Below the pieces are notes generated by a model. It was not told where the DNA came from and searched no databases. It saw nothing but the letters and a program-made list of their open reading frames with translations. 64,000 bases of DNA from Amycolatopsis cihanbeyliensis (GTDB taxonomy: Bacteria > Actinomycetota > Actinomycetes > Mycobacteriales > Pseudonocardiaceae). Below are positions 42,864 through 55,061 of the stretch, piece by piece; within the stretch, counting starts at the first letter, position 1; the number at the start of each line of letters is the position of its first letter. The stretch is from assembly GCF_006715045.1 (NCBI RefSeq), contig NZ_VFML01000001.1, forward strand, positions 3,316,501-3,380,500, written 5' to 3'. Made by a program: the position numbers and the translations under genes.

Positions 42864-42902
42864 CCTGAGTGGGGGCACGCGGGAGGTGTGCCCCCACTCA
42901 GG
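42864..42902 (-). promoter_or_regulatory. Strong hairpin in the rpoB-rpoC spacer
   Basis: A 15-bp perfect inverted repeat (CCTGAGTGGGGGCAC / GTGCCCCCACTCAGG, 9-nt loop) begins 9 nt after the rpoB stop. No U-run follows on the minus strand, so partial attenuation or RNA processing between rpoB and rpoC is more likely than full termination. Confidence 0.7.
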
Positions 42903-42910
42903 CGGCTGGG

Positions 42911-46414
<3,504 letters not shown>

Positions 46415-46450
46415 GATGCGTCCTTCCGGGGACATAGCGGTTGCGCAGCC

Positions 46451-46480
46451 GCGTTAGCAACTGATAACACGAGCTGTCAA
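46451..46480 (-). promoter_or_regulatory. rpoB promoter
   Basis: On the minus strand a perfect TTGACA (46480-46475) is separated by 18 bp from TAACGC (46456-46451). Transcription would begin near 46,444, giving a leader of about 30 nt to the TTG start. Confidence 0.65.
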
Positions 46481-47241
46481 GGGTGCGGTGGTGCCGACCA
46501 TCGTAACTACCGTGTCAGGGCAGCATGAAAGTGGGCAGCGCAAAGAAGCAGTCTAGCCCCGAAGACAGCATCTGTCGAGGGGGCTCGCCAGACGGCGCCC
46601 AGCCTCGATGGCTCGTCTTCCGGCCCGCCTCCCGCATGAGCGATGCCGCTGGCAGTAAGCGTGACCTCCATGCGTCCGGGAGTCAAGCGTCCACGCGCCG
46701 TACCCGCCCGGTTGGACCAGTAGCGCTACTTCAGTCGGCGGCCCACAACCGGTGTCGTGCCTCGTCCGCCGCCTCGCGCAGCCGGTCCGCGGTGAGCTAC
46801 CGGGCCCGGGCACGGCCACGAAGGCCCACTCGCCTGGCGCGCCGACCGGGTAGGTGAGCCACCGGCCGCCGTCGACGGTCGGCGAAGGCCGGCGGGACGG
46901 GCGCCGGGCGGGTGCGCGCGGCCGCGGGGCGCCACCCGGGTTGGCCGGCACCGACACCGCGGGGGACGGCGAGCGCGACACCGATACCGGAAATGTGGCG
47001 AATATCACTCACAAGTCGAGTCGGAGTGCCAGGCGAGCGTCCGCTCGACATGTTCGTACCGGGCGGTCAGTTCCGCGTGTCCCGAGGTACGAAACGGCAG
47101 GTCGGCGAACAGTTTCTCCGGGCCGCGACCATTTTCGTCGTGATGACCGCGAATTCAGCGGCTATGCGCACCACGGGGCACGGCTTCACGACGGCGCACA
47201 CGGTTTTCACCCGAACAATTGCCACCCGAACAAACCCATTG
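46481..47241. other. Intergenic region upstream of rpoB, possible decayed gene
   Basis: About 760 bp with no intact convincing gene. On the minus strand two protein-like pieces in different frames stand out: GRWLTYPVGAPGEWAFVAV (about 46,805-46,870) and then LTADRLREAADEARHRLWAA ending in a stop near 46,680-46,740. Read together with one frameshift they look like the C-terminus of a former protein. The part near 47,050-47,240 is less GC-rich and I see nothing in it. Confidence 0.35.
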
Positions 47242-48327
47242 TCAGGAGCAGGAAGGGAGTTCCTCGTTCGGGTCGGGCTCCGGTTGCTGGGTGTAGGTGT
47301 CCAGGCCGGTGATCTTCCACTGATCGTCCCGCAGTTCGGTGGTCACCGACAGCTGCGAGCCACCCGCCGAGCTCTTGTCCTGGTCGGTCCTGGTGGAGGT
47401 CTGGTCCACGAAGACGAGCACCTTCGCCCGGTCCCCGTCGAGCATGATCACCCCGGCCCTGGTGACCTTGGTGGTCACCACCATCTTCTGTTCCGGCGCG
47501 AGCCGCTTCACCTCGGCGAACTGCCGCTGGTACTGGCCGCACACCTCGTCGTTGACCAGCAGGTCCTTCGCCGCCTGCTCGGTCTTGGCGATGTCGTTGA
47601 AGTCGTAGGAGAACAGCTTCTCGACCGCCGCGCTGACTTCCTGCTCGACCTGCGCGGTGCGCGCCACGTCCACCAGCGCCGTGTTGTTGGTCGCGGCGCT
47701 CACCTGGTTGCCCTCGATCCGGAAGTACACGGCCAGCGCGGAGAACGCCAGCGCCGCCACGATCAGCAGCGCGGCGACCCGGTACAGCGACCGGCGCGAC
47801 CGGGCCGGCTTCGCCGCGGGCTCGGCACCGTCCCCGGACTCCTCCTCCGCCGAGTCCTCCTCGCGACTCTCGCTCTGCTCGGCCTGCTCGGCTTCCTCCG
47901 TGGAGGAGGGTTTGGGCACGCCCTCGTCCCTGGCCTTGCGGCGCGGACTCGGCCGTGGCCGCTCGCGGGCGGGTTCCGGTTCCCCGGTGAGCGCGTCCAC
48001 CCGCTCGACCTCGGATCGCGCGGCCTCGCCCCCGGTGTCGCCCTCGGCGTCGCGTCCGGTCTCGGTATCGGCCTCGGTATCGGGCTCGGTATCGGGCTCG
48101 GTATCGGGCTCGGTATCGGGCTCGGCCTCCGGCTCCGGTTCGCCCGCCGGCTGCTCCGCAGGCGGCTGCTCGGTGGGCGGCTGGCCCTCGGCCTCCTGCT
48201 CGTCCTCGGCCGGATGGGGGCGGGGACGCGGGCTCGAGCCGGCACCAGGCTTGTTCAGCCCGGCGACACGGGGCCTGCGCGACGGCCCGCTCCCCGGACG
48301 GGGCTTGCGACGGGAGGATGACAACAC
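47242..48327 (-). CDS. Mce-associated membrane protein (long acidic N-terminus)
   Basis: This protein of about 361 aa has a long, low-complexity, acidic and proline-rich cytoplasmic region (1-180) containing a PDTE repeat. One membrane helix follows (VAALLIVAALAFSALAVYF, about 185-203), then an extracytoplasmic domain of about 150 aa with the Mce-associated pattern (ALVDVARTAQVEQEVSAAVEKLFSYDF, 2 fragments; ending in WKITGLDTYTQQ). Such proteins accompany Mce lipid importers and are thought to stabilise the complex. GTG 48327 and TTG 48324 are both possible starts; GGAG is 3 or 6 nt upstream respectively, favouring TTG. It is the last gene of the mce operon. Confidence 0.85.
   Translation of the reverse strand: MLSSSRRKPRPGSGPSRRPRVAGLNKPGAGSSPRPRPHPAEDEQEAEGQPPTEQPPAEQPAGEPEPEAEPDTEPDTEPDTEPDTEADTETGRDAEGDTGGEAARSEVERVDALTGEPEPARERPRPSPRRKARDEGVPKPSSTEEAEQAEQSESREEDSAEEESGDGAEPAAKPARSRRSLYRVAALLIVAALAFSALAVYFRIEGNQVSAATNNTALVDVARTAQVEQEVSAAVEKLFSYDFNDIAKTEQAAKDLLVNDEVCGQYQRQFAEVKRLAPEQKMVVTTKVTRAGVIMLDGDRAKVLVFVDQTSTRTDQDKSSAGGSQLSVTTELRDDQWKITGLDTYTQQPEPDPNEELPSCS
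48063..48125 (-). repeat. 12-bp in-frame tandem repeat encoding PDTE units
   Basis: About five head-to-tail copies of a 12-bp unit (plus strand GTATCGGGCTCG) encode repeated Pro-Asp-Thr-Glu in the disordered N-terminus of the Mce-associated protein. Copy number is likely to vary by slippage without changing frame. Confidence 0.85.
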
Positions 48328-48382
48328 TGGCTCCGATCTGACTGTTGCTGCGCTTGCGAACGCCCGCGGTCGCCGGGCTCGC

Positions 48383-49144
48383 CTACTGTCCCGCGCCGAT
48401 CACCGGCACCTGGCTGATCCCGGAGACCTTCCACGCCTGGTCGCCGTCCTCGTCGACCCTGGTCATCTCGACCTCGACCCGCATCGGCTTGACGCTGGTC
48501 TGGTCGCCCTTCTTCACCTCGACCTGGATGGCGGCGAGGAAGCGCGCCTTGCCCTCGTGGTTGTTCAGCTCGTCCACCGCGAGGTCGAGCACCGTGGTGT
48601 TGGCGACCGTCTTGGCCTCCAGCATCTGCTTCTTGTTCGCCTCGCGGGCGTTGTCGATCTGCTCGGCGAGCTCGTCGGTCGACACGGCGATCGACCGGTC
48701 GAAGAACTGGTCGGGCTTGTTGTAGTCCAGCTCGGTGAATGCCTTCACCGCGGAACTGCCCACCCGGATCACTTCCTCGCGGGCCTGGGCGAGGTCGATG
48801 TTGTCGTCGGCGGCCGCCGTCCACCACTGGACGCCGAACACACCGGCGGTCACCAGTGCCGCCACGGCCAGCGCACCCGCGGCGAACACCAGGCGCCTGG
48901 GCAGCCTGTCACCACGCGCGGCACCGGACTCGCCGTCCTCCGTGGCGCCCTCGGTGTCCTCAGTGCCGTCGATGTCCTCGGTGCCGTCGGCATCCCCGGA
49001 GCCCGTGCTGTCCTCGGCGGACTCCGTGGACACCGACTCCTCGGTGGACTCGGTGTCGTCGGTTGGCTCGGGGCCGCGGTCCTCGCTGCTCTCGGCAGCA
49101 GCCTCGTCCTCGGCCTGCTCGGGCCGCTGCTCGTCGGAACTCAT
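48383..49144 (-). CDS. Mce-associated membrane protein
   Basis: This 253-aa protein has an acidic, Glu/Ser/Thr-rich cytoplasmic N-terminus (1-80), one membrane helix (LVFAAGALAVAALVTAGVFG, about 84-103) and an extracytoplasmic domain with the Mam pattern (AREEVIRVGSSAVKAFTELDY ... WKVSGISQVPV). It lies 36 nt after mceF and 55 nt before the second Mce-associated gene. It probably sits beside the MceA-F tube in the envelope. The ATG is preceded by GGAG at 4 nt. Confidence 0.88.
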   Translation of the reverse strand: MSSDEQRPEQAEDEAAAESSEDRGPEPTDDTESTEESVSTESAEDSTGSGDADGTEDIDGTEDTEGATEDGESGAARGDRLPRRLVFAAGALAVAALVTAGVFGVQWWTAAADDNIDLAQAREEVIRVGSSAVKAFTELDYNKPDQFFDRSIAVSTDELAEQIDNAREANKKQMLEAKTVANTTVLDLAVDELNNHEGKARFLAAIQVEVKKGDQTSVKPMRVEVEMTRVDEDGDQAWKVSGISQVPVIGAGQ

Positions 49145-49180
49145 GAAACTCCAGAGTAGGTAAGCGGTGTCAGATGACTG

Positions 49181-50464
49181 TCAACCCGGCAACCCGAGCA
49201 GCCTGGGTAGGCCCATTCGGGTGAGCGCGGGGCCACCGGCGGGGCCGGGTACACCGCGCAGCGAAGCGAGCTGCTCTGCCGACCGGTTCTTGTTCGCCTC
49301 CACCTGCTCGTCGGTCGGCAACTGGGGGACGCCGTGGTACGGCGCGTTCTGCGAGCCGCGCACGCTGATCGGGCTGCCCTTCGGCTCGGCACAGTAGGCC
49401 TCGCGGTCCGGCGGGCGGGGCTCGGTGTTCGAGCCGGCCCGGTAGCCGCCCTGCTCGCCTTCCATCTCGGCCTGCGCCCTCGGGTAGCCCTTGGTGCAGG
49501 TGGGCGGGTCGAAGAAGTTCAGCGCCAGCCCCAGGTGCGCGGTCCCGTCCCCGGGTGCGACGGTCTGCGCGCCCACGCTGAGCAGCGGGTAGGTCACCAG
49601 CATCTGCTCCAGCCCGTCCTGCCGGGGCTCGATCAGGTTCGAGGTGGTGAGCAGGTTCGCCAGCAGCGCGCCGAGGCCGGGCCCCGACTCGGCGATCACC
49701 TCGCTGACCTGGTTGGCCACCTGCGGGGTGATGCTGATCAGCTCACGGATGTCGGCATCGGAGCTCTTCAGCGTCTCGCTCAGCTTGTTCAGGTCGCTGC
49801 TGAACGACTTCATCGAGCCGGCCAGCTCGTTCTGCGTGCGCAGCACGGTCCCGCCCTGCTCGATCAGGGTGACCGTCTCCGGCAGGTACTCCTGCGCGCT
49901 CCGGGTGAAGGACCGCGCGGTGTCCATCAGGATCTGCAGGTCCCGCCCGGTGCCGGAGAAGGCGTCGTAGGACTCGTCGACCACGGTGCGCAGCGAGTCG
50001 GTCGGCACCGAGGCGGCCAGACTGTCCAGGTCCTCGACCACCTCGGCGGTGCTGACCGGGGTCTTGGTCTTCTCCGCCGGGATCACCGAGCCATCGGCGA
50101 GGAACGGCGCGCCGGGCGAGACCGGCTGCAGGTCCACGTACTGCTCCCCGACCGCGGACCGGTTGGCGACCACGGCACGCAGGTCGGTCGGCACCGGCGG
50201 GGCATCCGGTTCGATGTCCAGCGCGGCTTCCAGGCCGCTCTCGGTCAGCCGAAGCTCGCCGACCCTGCCGATGTTGTACCCGCGGTAGGTCACCTCGGCG
50301 TTGGAGAAGATCCCGCCGGACTCGTCGAGCTGCAGCCGGACGGTGTACCCGCCGGCCCCGAACGCCCGCTCCACGTCGGTGAACCGGATCAACGCGTACA
50401 CCACGGCCACCACCGAGATGACCGCGAAGGCGACGAGCTGGAGTCTCGTCCTGCGCACCAACAT
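49181..50464 (-). CDS. mceF: MCE family protein MceF
   Basis: This 427-aa protein is the sixth MCE protein. One N-terminal membrane helix (LVAFAVISVVAVVYALI) is followed by the MCE/MlaD domain (residues 35-115: GIFSNAEVTYRGYNIGRVGEL, in two strands) and a long helical region that forms the lipid-conducting tube with MceA-E. A Pro/Gly-rich C-terminal tail is typical for MceF. The start overlaps the mceE stop (TGATG), as expected in a tightly coupled mce operon. Confidence 0.93.
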   Translation of the reverse strand: MLVRRTRLQLVAFAVISVVAVVYALIRFTDVERAFGAGGYTVRLQLDESGGIFSNAEVTYRGYNIGRVGELRLTESGLEAALDIEPDAPPVPTDLRAVVANRSAVGEQYVDLQPVSPGAPFLADGSVIPAEKTKTPVSTAEVVEDLDSLAASVPTDSLRTVVDESYDAFSGTGRDLQILMDTARSFTRSAQEYLPETVTLIEQGGTVLRTQNELAGSMKSFSSDLNKLSETLKSSDADIRELISITPQVANQVSEVIAESGPGLGALLANLLTTSNLIEPRQDGLEQMLVTYPLLSVGAQTVAPGDGTAHLGLALNFFDPPTCTKGYPRAQAEMEGEQGGYRAGSNTEPRPPDREAYCAEPKGSPISVRGSQNAPYHGVPQLPTDEQVEANKNRSAEQLASLRGVPGPAGGPALTRMGLPRLLGLPG

Positions 50465-51687
50465 CAGCCAGCACCCCCGGCCAACACATCGAAGATCCCG
50501 GCGACACCGGCCTGTCGCTGTTGCGGCTGCCGCGGTTGGTCGCCCTGGCCCTGCTGCGGGGACTGCGTACCGGCGGCCGGGGCCTCGTCACCGGGCAGTG
50601 GCAACGGTGGCGGGGCGCCGGGCTGCTCGCCCTCCTGGCTGGGCACCAGGTCACCGATGATCGGCAGCTTGTTGCGGCTGCGGCCCAGATTGGCCATGAC
50701 CTCGGCGAGGTTGAGGTCGATCTTGGCGTAGAGGTTGAAGTAGTCGCCCTTCACGCCCTCCACCGCGGCATCGTTGAACGGGAAGGTGAACAGCACCTCG
50801 AGGGCCTTGGGCAGGTCCGAACCGGCCTCACCCAGCTTGCGCAGGGTGGGCAACAGCGCCTGCAGGTTGGCCACCAGGTCCTCCTGGCTGCGGTTGACCG
50901 TGTCCACCGCGACGGCCGAGAGGTCCTCGAGCGCCTGCAACATGGTGACCAGCTGGCCGCGCTGCTGCTCGAGCACCTGCAGGCCGGGGCCGAGGTTGTC
51001 GATCGCACCCGCGATCGTGTCCCGCTGCCGGTTCAGCGTGCTGGCAAGCCGGTTCAGCCCGTCCAGCGCGCTGGTGATCGAGTCCGACTGCTCGTCCAGG
51101 CCGCTGACCAGCTCCTCGGCGTGGTCCAGCAGTGCCTTGATGCTCTGCTCGTTGCCCTCGGTGACATTGTTCAGTTCCTTGGTGATGGTGTTCAGCTGCT
51201 CCACGCCGCCGCCGTTGAGCAGCATGGACAGCGCGCCGAGCACCTCCTCGACCTCGACGTTGCGGTTGGTTCGCTCGATCGGGATCCGCGCCCCGCCCTC
51301 GAGCTTGCCCGCCGCCTCCTGCTCCGGGGGCGGGGTGAGCTCGATGTACTTCTCCCCGAGCAGGCTGGACTGGCGCAGGTTCGCCAGCGCGTTGGCCGGC
51401 AGGTCGACCTGGTCGTTGACCAGCAGGGTCACCTCGGCGGTCCAACCGCCGTCGGTGAGCCCGATGCGGTCCACCCTGCCGACCGGCACCTCGTTCACCT
51501 TGACCCCGGCCTGCGGCACCAGGTCCAGTACGTTCCGGAACTCGACCGTGACCTGGTAGGGGTTCTCGCCGAGGTCGGCGCCGCCGGGCAGCGGGATGTC
51601 GTAGATCCCGGTGAAGTCACCGCAACCGCTCACGGCCAGCAGACCGCCCGCGCACAGCAGCGCGGCCACCTTGCGCCGCAAGGCCAT
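50464..51687 (-). CDS. mceE: MCE family lipoprotein MceE
   Basis: This protein of about 407 aa has a lipoprotein signal peptide with the lipobox LAVSGC at about residues 17-22, the hallmark of the fifth mce gene (LprK-like). The MCE domain follows (NPYQVTVEFRNVLDLVPQAG), then a long helical domain and a Gln/Pro-rich tail. It would be anchored by lipidated Cys and contribute to the transport tube. Start ATG 51687 overlaps the mceD stop; GTG 51690, one codon earlier, has the better-spaced GGAGG. Confidence 0.94.
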   Translation of the reverse strand: MALRRKVAALLCAGGLLAVSGCGDFTGIYDIPLPGGADLGENPYQVTVEFRNVLDLVPQAGVKVNEVPVGRVDRIGLTDGGWTAEVTLLVNDQVDLPANALANLRQSSLLGEKYIELTPPPEQEAAGKLEGGARIPIERTNRNVEVEEVLGALSMLLNGGGVEQLNTITKELNNVTEGNEQSIKALLDHAEELVSGLDEQSDSITSALDGLNRLASTLNRQRDTIAGAIDNLGPGLQVLEQQRGQLVTMLQALEDLSAVAVDTVNRSQEDLVANLQALLPTLRKLGEAGSDLPKALEVLFTFPFNDAAVEGVKGDYFNLYAKIDLNLAEVMANLGRSRNKLPIIGDLVPSQEGEQPGAPPPLPLPGDEAPAAGTQSPQQGQGDQPRQPQQRQAGVAGIFDVLAGGAG

Positions 51688-52886
51688 CACTGACCACCTC
51701 CCTGTGGCGTGCCGTAGAGCGCGCCCGCGATCGGCAGCGGCAGCGGGGGCAGCTCACGGTGCTCCAGCGCGTAGATGGTCTGCGCCACCGAGGGCAGCGG
51801 GACAAGGCCGTCCAGTACCGGCGCCAGGGCGCCGCAGGTGTCGCCGAGGAAGTCCAGCGCCTCCGGGGTCTGCTTGAGCAGGTTGCAGATCATCACGACC
51901 GGCGGCTGGGTGAGCTCGTTCAGGTTGGCCCGCGCGTCCAGGGTCCCGGACGAGGCGTTGTAGCTGTTGACGATGTTGCCCAGCGCGACCGGGGCGACGT
52001 CCAGGATCTCGGCCAGCGAGGCCCGCTGCTCGACCAGCACCCGGGTGACACTCGCCAGTTTGTCCACATTGGACTTCACCTTGGCGCGGTTGTCCTCGAT
52101 GAACTGGCGCACCGAGCCCAGCGTGGTGCCGAGCTGGCGCACGGTGGTGGCCAGGTTCTCCCGCTCGCTGGCGAGGAACCCGCTGACGTCGGCGAGCTGC
52201 CGCTCGAACTGCCGCACCTGGCCGTCGCTCTGCGCCAGGGTGGTGGAGAAGTCGCCGAGGTTCTGGATGGTGGCGAACAGGTCCTGCGAGTTGCCGGACA
52301 GGGTGCCCGCGGCCTGCCCGAGCTTCTTGATGGTGTCGTGCAGCTGCTTGCCGTTGCCTTCGAAGTTCTCCGCCAGGGTGTCCAGCAGCCTGGAGAGCGA
52401 ACCGTCCTTGTTCGCCCCTTCCGGGCCCAAGGACTCGCTCACCCGGCTCAGGCTGGCGTAGAGCTCGTCCACCTCGAGCGGGACCGCGGTGCGCTCCATC
52501 GGGATGACCGTGCCCTCGGCCATGGTCGGCCCACCGGTGTAGGCCGGGGTGAACTGCACGTACCGGTCGGAGACGAGGGAGGGCGCGACGATCACCGCCC
52601 GCGCGCCGGCGGGCACATCCACCGCGCGGTCGTACTCCAGCTCCACCTTGACCCGGTCGCCGAGCGGCTGGACATCGGTGATCTCGCCGGTCTTCACGCC
52701 CAGCACCCGGACGTCGTTGCCCGCGTAAAGGCCGACCGTGGTGGGGAAGAAGGCGGTGGCGTGCTTGGTGTTGGCGTCCCGCAGGGTCCACCACAGGCCG
52801 CCGGCCACCACGAGGAGGAGCACGCAGGCGATGGCCAGCCAGCGGTAGAGACTCTGCCCGAAGTGGGTGTCACTCATGGTAACCAT
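51687..52886 (-). CDS. mceD: MCE family protein MceD
   Basis: This protein of about 399 aa has one N-terminal membrane helix (LAIACVLLLVVAGGLWWTL), the MCE domain (VGLYAGNDVRVLGVKTGEIT) and a long helical region with repeated LA-x-x-x-L heptads. It is a subunit of the Mce lipid-import complex. Two in-frame ATGs exist (52886, 52877); the second has GGATGG about 5 nt upstream. Unlike the other mce genes, it is separated from the previous gene by 163 bp containing a hairpin, so its expression could be partly independent. Confidence 0.93.
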   Translation of the reverse strand: MVTMSDTHFGQSLYRWLAIACVLLLVVAGGLWWTLRDANTKHATAFFPTTVGLYAGNDVRVLGVKTGEITDVQPLGDRVKVELEYDRAVDVPAGARAVIVAPSLVSDRYVQFTPAYTGGPTMAEGTVIPMERTAVPLEVDELYASLSRVSESLGPEGANKDGSLSRLLDTLAENFEGNGKQLHDTIKKLGQAAGTLSGNSQDLFATIQNLGDFSTTLAQSDGQVRQFERQLADVSGFLASERENLATTVRQLGTTLGSVRQFIEDNRAKVKSNVDKLASVTRVLVEQRASLAEILDVAPVALGNIVNSYNASSGTLDARANLNELTQPPVVMICNLLKQTPEALDFLGDTCGALAPVLDGLVPLPSVAQTIYALEHRELPPLPLPIAGALYGTPQGGGQ

Positions 52887-53049
52887 CCCGAATGACCGTT
52901 GTGCACGTTCACCGGTTCACCGACCGTCCGCCCCTCGCCCGCATCCGGCCGCCACGAGCCGCCCCTACTGCGGCGGAAACGCATGCCGCGGCGGGGGCCC
53001 TTCTCCGCAAGCTCCGGGCGGCCCCCGTCGGCCGAATTGTGCACAACGT
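52887..53049. other. Spacer inside the mce operon with hairpin and GTGCAC palindromes
   Basis: This 163-bp gap is unusual in an operon whose other mce genes overlap. It has an 8-bp GC stem (CGGGGGCC 52992-52999 / GGCCCCCG 53020-53027) and GTTGTGCAC near one end with GTGCACAAC near the other. No gene is seen. Attenuation, processing or a regulator site are possible. Confidence 0.45.
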
Positions 53050-54036
53050 TCATGGCGCGTTACACCCCTCCTCGTTCAGTGGCCCGACCGAGGGCAGCAG
53101 CAGGCCGCAGATGTAGTTGTCGAACCAGCGCCCGTTGCCGATGGTGTTGTTGAACATCCGCAGGAACGGGGCGTACTGCTCGAGTCCCTGACCGAGGGCG
53201 TCCTGGTTGCGCTGCAGCATCGTGGTGAGCCGATCGAGCTGGGTGAGCACCGGCTGCAACTGCTCGTTGTTGTCGTCGATCAGCCCTCGCAGTTCGGTGG
53301 AAAGGGTCTGCGTCCCCTGCAGCAGGGTGCTGATCGCCTGCTTGCGCCGGGAGATCTCCTCCAGCAGCTTGTTCCCGTCCTCGATCAGCCGCTTGACCTG
53401 CGCGTCCCGGTCGGCGAGTGTCCCGCTGATCTCCCGGGTGTTGGCCAGCAGCTTGGCCAGCTTGTTGTCCCGCTTGGCGATGGTCTCGGAAAGCTGGGAC
53501 AGCCCGGTGAGCGCGCCGCGCACGTCGTCCGGAGTGTCGGACAGCGTCTCGGAGAGCACGTCGAAGCTCTGCGCGAGTTGCCCGGTGTCGATCTCGTCCA
53601 CCGTGGTGGACAGCCCGCGGAACGCCTCGAGCACGTCGTAGGGCGCGGTGGTGCGCTCCAGCGGGATCGTCTCGTCCGGGCGGAGCGGCCCCTGCCCCAC
53701 CGGGTCCAGCGCGAGGTACTTCTGCCCCAGCAACGTCTTGATCTTGATCATCGCGTTGGTGCGGTCGCCGAGCCAGGCGTCCTTCACCTGGAAGGAGACC
53801 CGGACCCGGTCGCCGTTCAGCTCGATGTCGGAGACCTTGCCGACCTTGATCCCGGCGACCCGCACCTCGTCGTCCGGTTGCAGGCCGGCCGCCTCGCTGA
53901 AGTCCGCGGTGTAGGTGGTGCCGGAGCCGATCAGCGGCAGGTCGTCGGAGTTCAACGCGGCGACCATGCCGAGCACGATCAGGGTGATGCCGACCAGGGC
54001 GATCGGGATGGGGTTACGTTTCTGGAAGGACTTCAT
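53050..54036 (-). CDS. mceC: MCE family protein MceC
   Basis: This 328-aa protein has one N-terminal membrane helix (PIALVGITLIVLGMVAAL), the MCE domain (AAGLQPDDEVRVAGIKVGKV) and a helical C-terminal tube-forming region. The start ATG 54036 has GGAAGGA just upstream and overlaps the mceB stop as ATGA; longer reading frames upstream encode out-of-frame mceB sequence and were rejected. It has the short C-terminus typical of MceB/C. Confidence 0.93.
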   Translation of the reverse strand: MKSFQKRNPIPIALVGITLIVLGMVAALNSDDLPLIGSGTTYTADFSEAAGLQPDDEVRVAGIKVGKVSDIELNGDRVRVSFQVKDAWLGDRTNAMIKIKTLLGQKYLALDPVGQGPLRPDETIPLERTTAPYDVLEAFRGLSTTVDEIDTGQLAQSFDVLSETLSDTPDDVRGALTGLSQLSETIAKRDNKLAKLLANTREISGTLADRDAQVKRLIEDGNKLLEEISRRKQAISTLLQGTQTLSTELRGLIDDNNEQLQPVLTQLDRLTTMLQRNQDALGQGLEQYAPFLRMFNNTIGNGRWFDNYICGLLLPSVGPLNEEGCNAP

Positions 54037-55061
54037 GCGCCGCACCTCTCCCTGGTGGTGGGCAGCACCGGCAGGTTGATCGGCTCGTTGATCAGCGGCG
54101 GCAGCGCGATACTGCCCTCCGCCGAGCACAGGTAGAAGTTGAACCACGAGCCGTAGTCGGCGGTGCGCGCCATGCTGGCGGCCTTCTCCGGGAGGAACTG
54201 GATGAAGTGCTCGACCAGCGGTTCCTCCTTGTTCAGGTTGCCGACCAGGGTGCCCAGCGCGTCGATGTCCTGCTTGAGTGGCTCCCGCGCCTCCGACAGC
54301 AGGCCCGCCGTGGTGTTGGCAAGGCCGCCGAGCGCGTCGATCGCGTCCCCGATCGGTTCGCGGTCCTGGGCGAGGCCGGATACCAGCTGCTGCAGCCTGC
54401 TGATCAGGTCGGTCAGCTGCGGGGTACGGGCGTTCACCGTGTCCAGCACACCGTTCAGGTTGTCGATCAGCTCGCCGATCACCTGGTCCTTCTGCGCGAT
54501 CTTGGTGGTCAGCGACGCGGTGTGCGCGAGCAGGCTCTCCACCGTGCCGCCCTCGCCCTGCAGCACCTGGATGATCTGGCGCGAAAGGGTGTTCACGTCC
54601 TCCGGGGACAGGGCGGTGAACAGCGGCTTGAACCCGTTGAACAGCTCGGTCAGGTCGAGCGCCGGCGTGGTGCGCTCGATCGGGATGTTGCCGCCGGGCT
54701 CGAGGAGTTCGTTCGGGTCGCCCTCCCCCTGGCCGAGCGCGAGGTAGCGCTGGCCGACCAGGTTGCGGAACTTGATCGAGGCGGTCACCCCCACGGGCAG
54801 CTTGCGGCCCGCGTCCACGGCGAACTCCACCTCGGCCTGGCGCCGGTCCACGATCCGCACATCCTCGACCTGGCCCACCCGCACGCCCGCGATCCGCACG
54901 TCGTCGTTGCGCAGCAGCAGGGTCGCATCGGAGAACCGGGCGGTGTAGCTCCTGGTGTCGCTCAGGTTCAGGTTGGCGATGCTGATCCCGAGTACCGCGG
55001 TGAACAGCACGGTGACCACGATGAAGACGGTGAGCTTGAGCAGCGGCGCCGCGATCTTCAC
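54033..55061 (-). CDS. mceB: MCE family protein MceB
   Basis: This 342-aa protein has an N-terminal membrane helix (LLKLTVFIVVTVLFTAVLG), the MCE domain (ATLLLRNDDVRIAGVRVGQV) and a long helical region ending in a conserved Cys-containing segment (FYLC). It is a subunit of the Mce complex. The GTG start overlaps the mceA stop (GTGA). Confidence 0.93.
   Translation of the reverse strand: MKIAAPLLKLTVFIVVTVLFTAVLGISIANLNLSDTRSYTARFSDATLLLRNDDVRIAGVRVGQVEDVRIVDRRQAEVEFAVDAGRKLPVGVTASIKFRNLVGQRYLALGQGEGDPNELLEPGGNIPIERTTPALDLTELFNGFKPLFTALSPEDVNTLSRQIIQVLQGEGGTVESLLAHTASLTTKIAQKDQVIGELIDNLNGVLDTVNARTPQLTDLISRLQQLVSGLAQDREPIGDAIDALGGLANTTAGLLSEAREPLKQDIDALGTLVGNLNKEEPLVEHFIQFLPEKAASMARTADYGSWFNFYLCSAEGSIALPPLINEPINLPVLPTTRERCGA

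Noticed and set aside
51754..52794. Second minus-strand frame overlapping mceD
   Set aside because: No mce motifs and an Arg/Ala/Gly-rich composition; a shadow of the real gene.
53050..54147. Longer MceC starting at 54147
   Set aside because: The extra N-terminus is out-of-frame mceB sequence; ATG 54036 has the ribosome site and the membrane helix.
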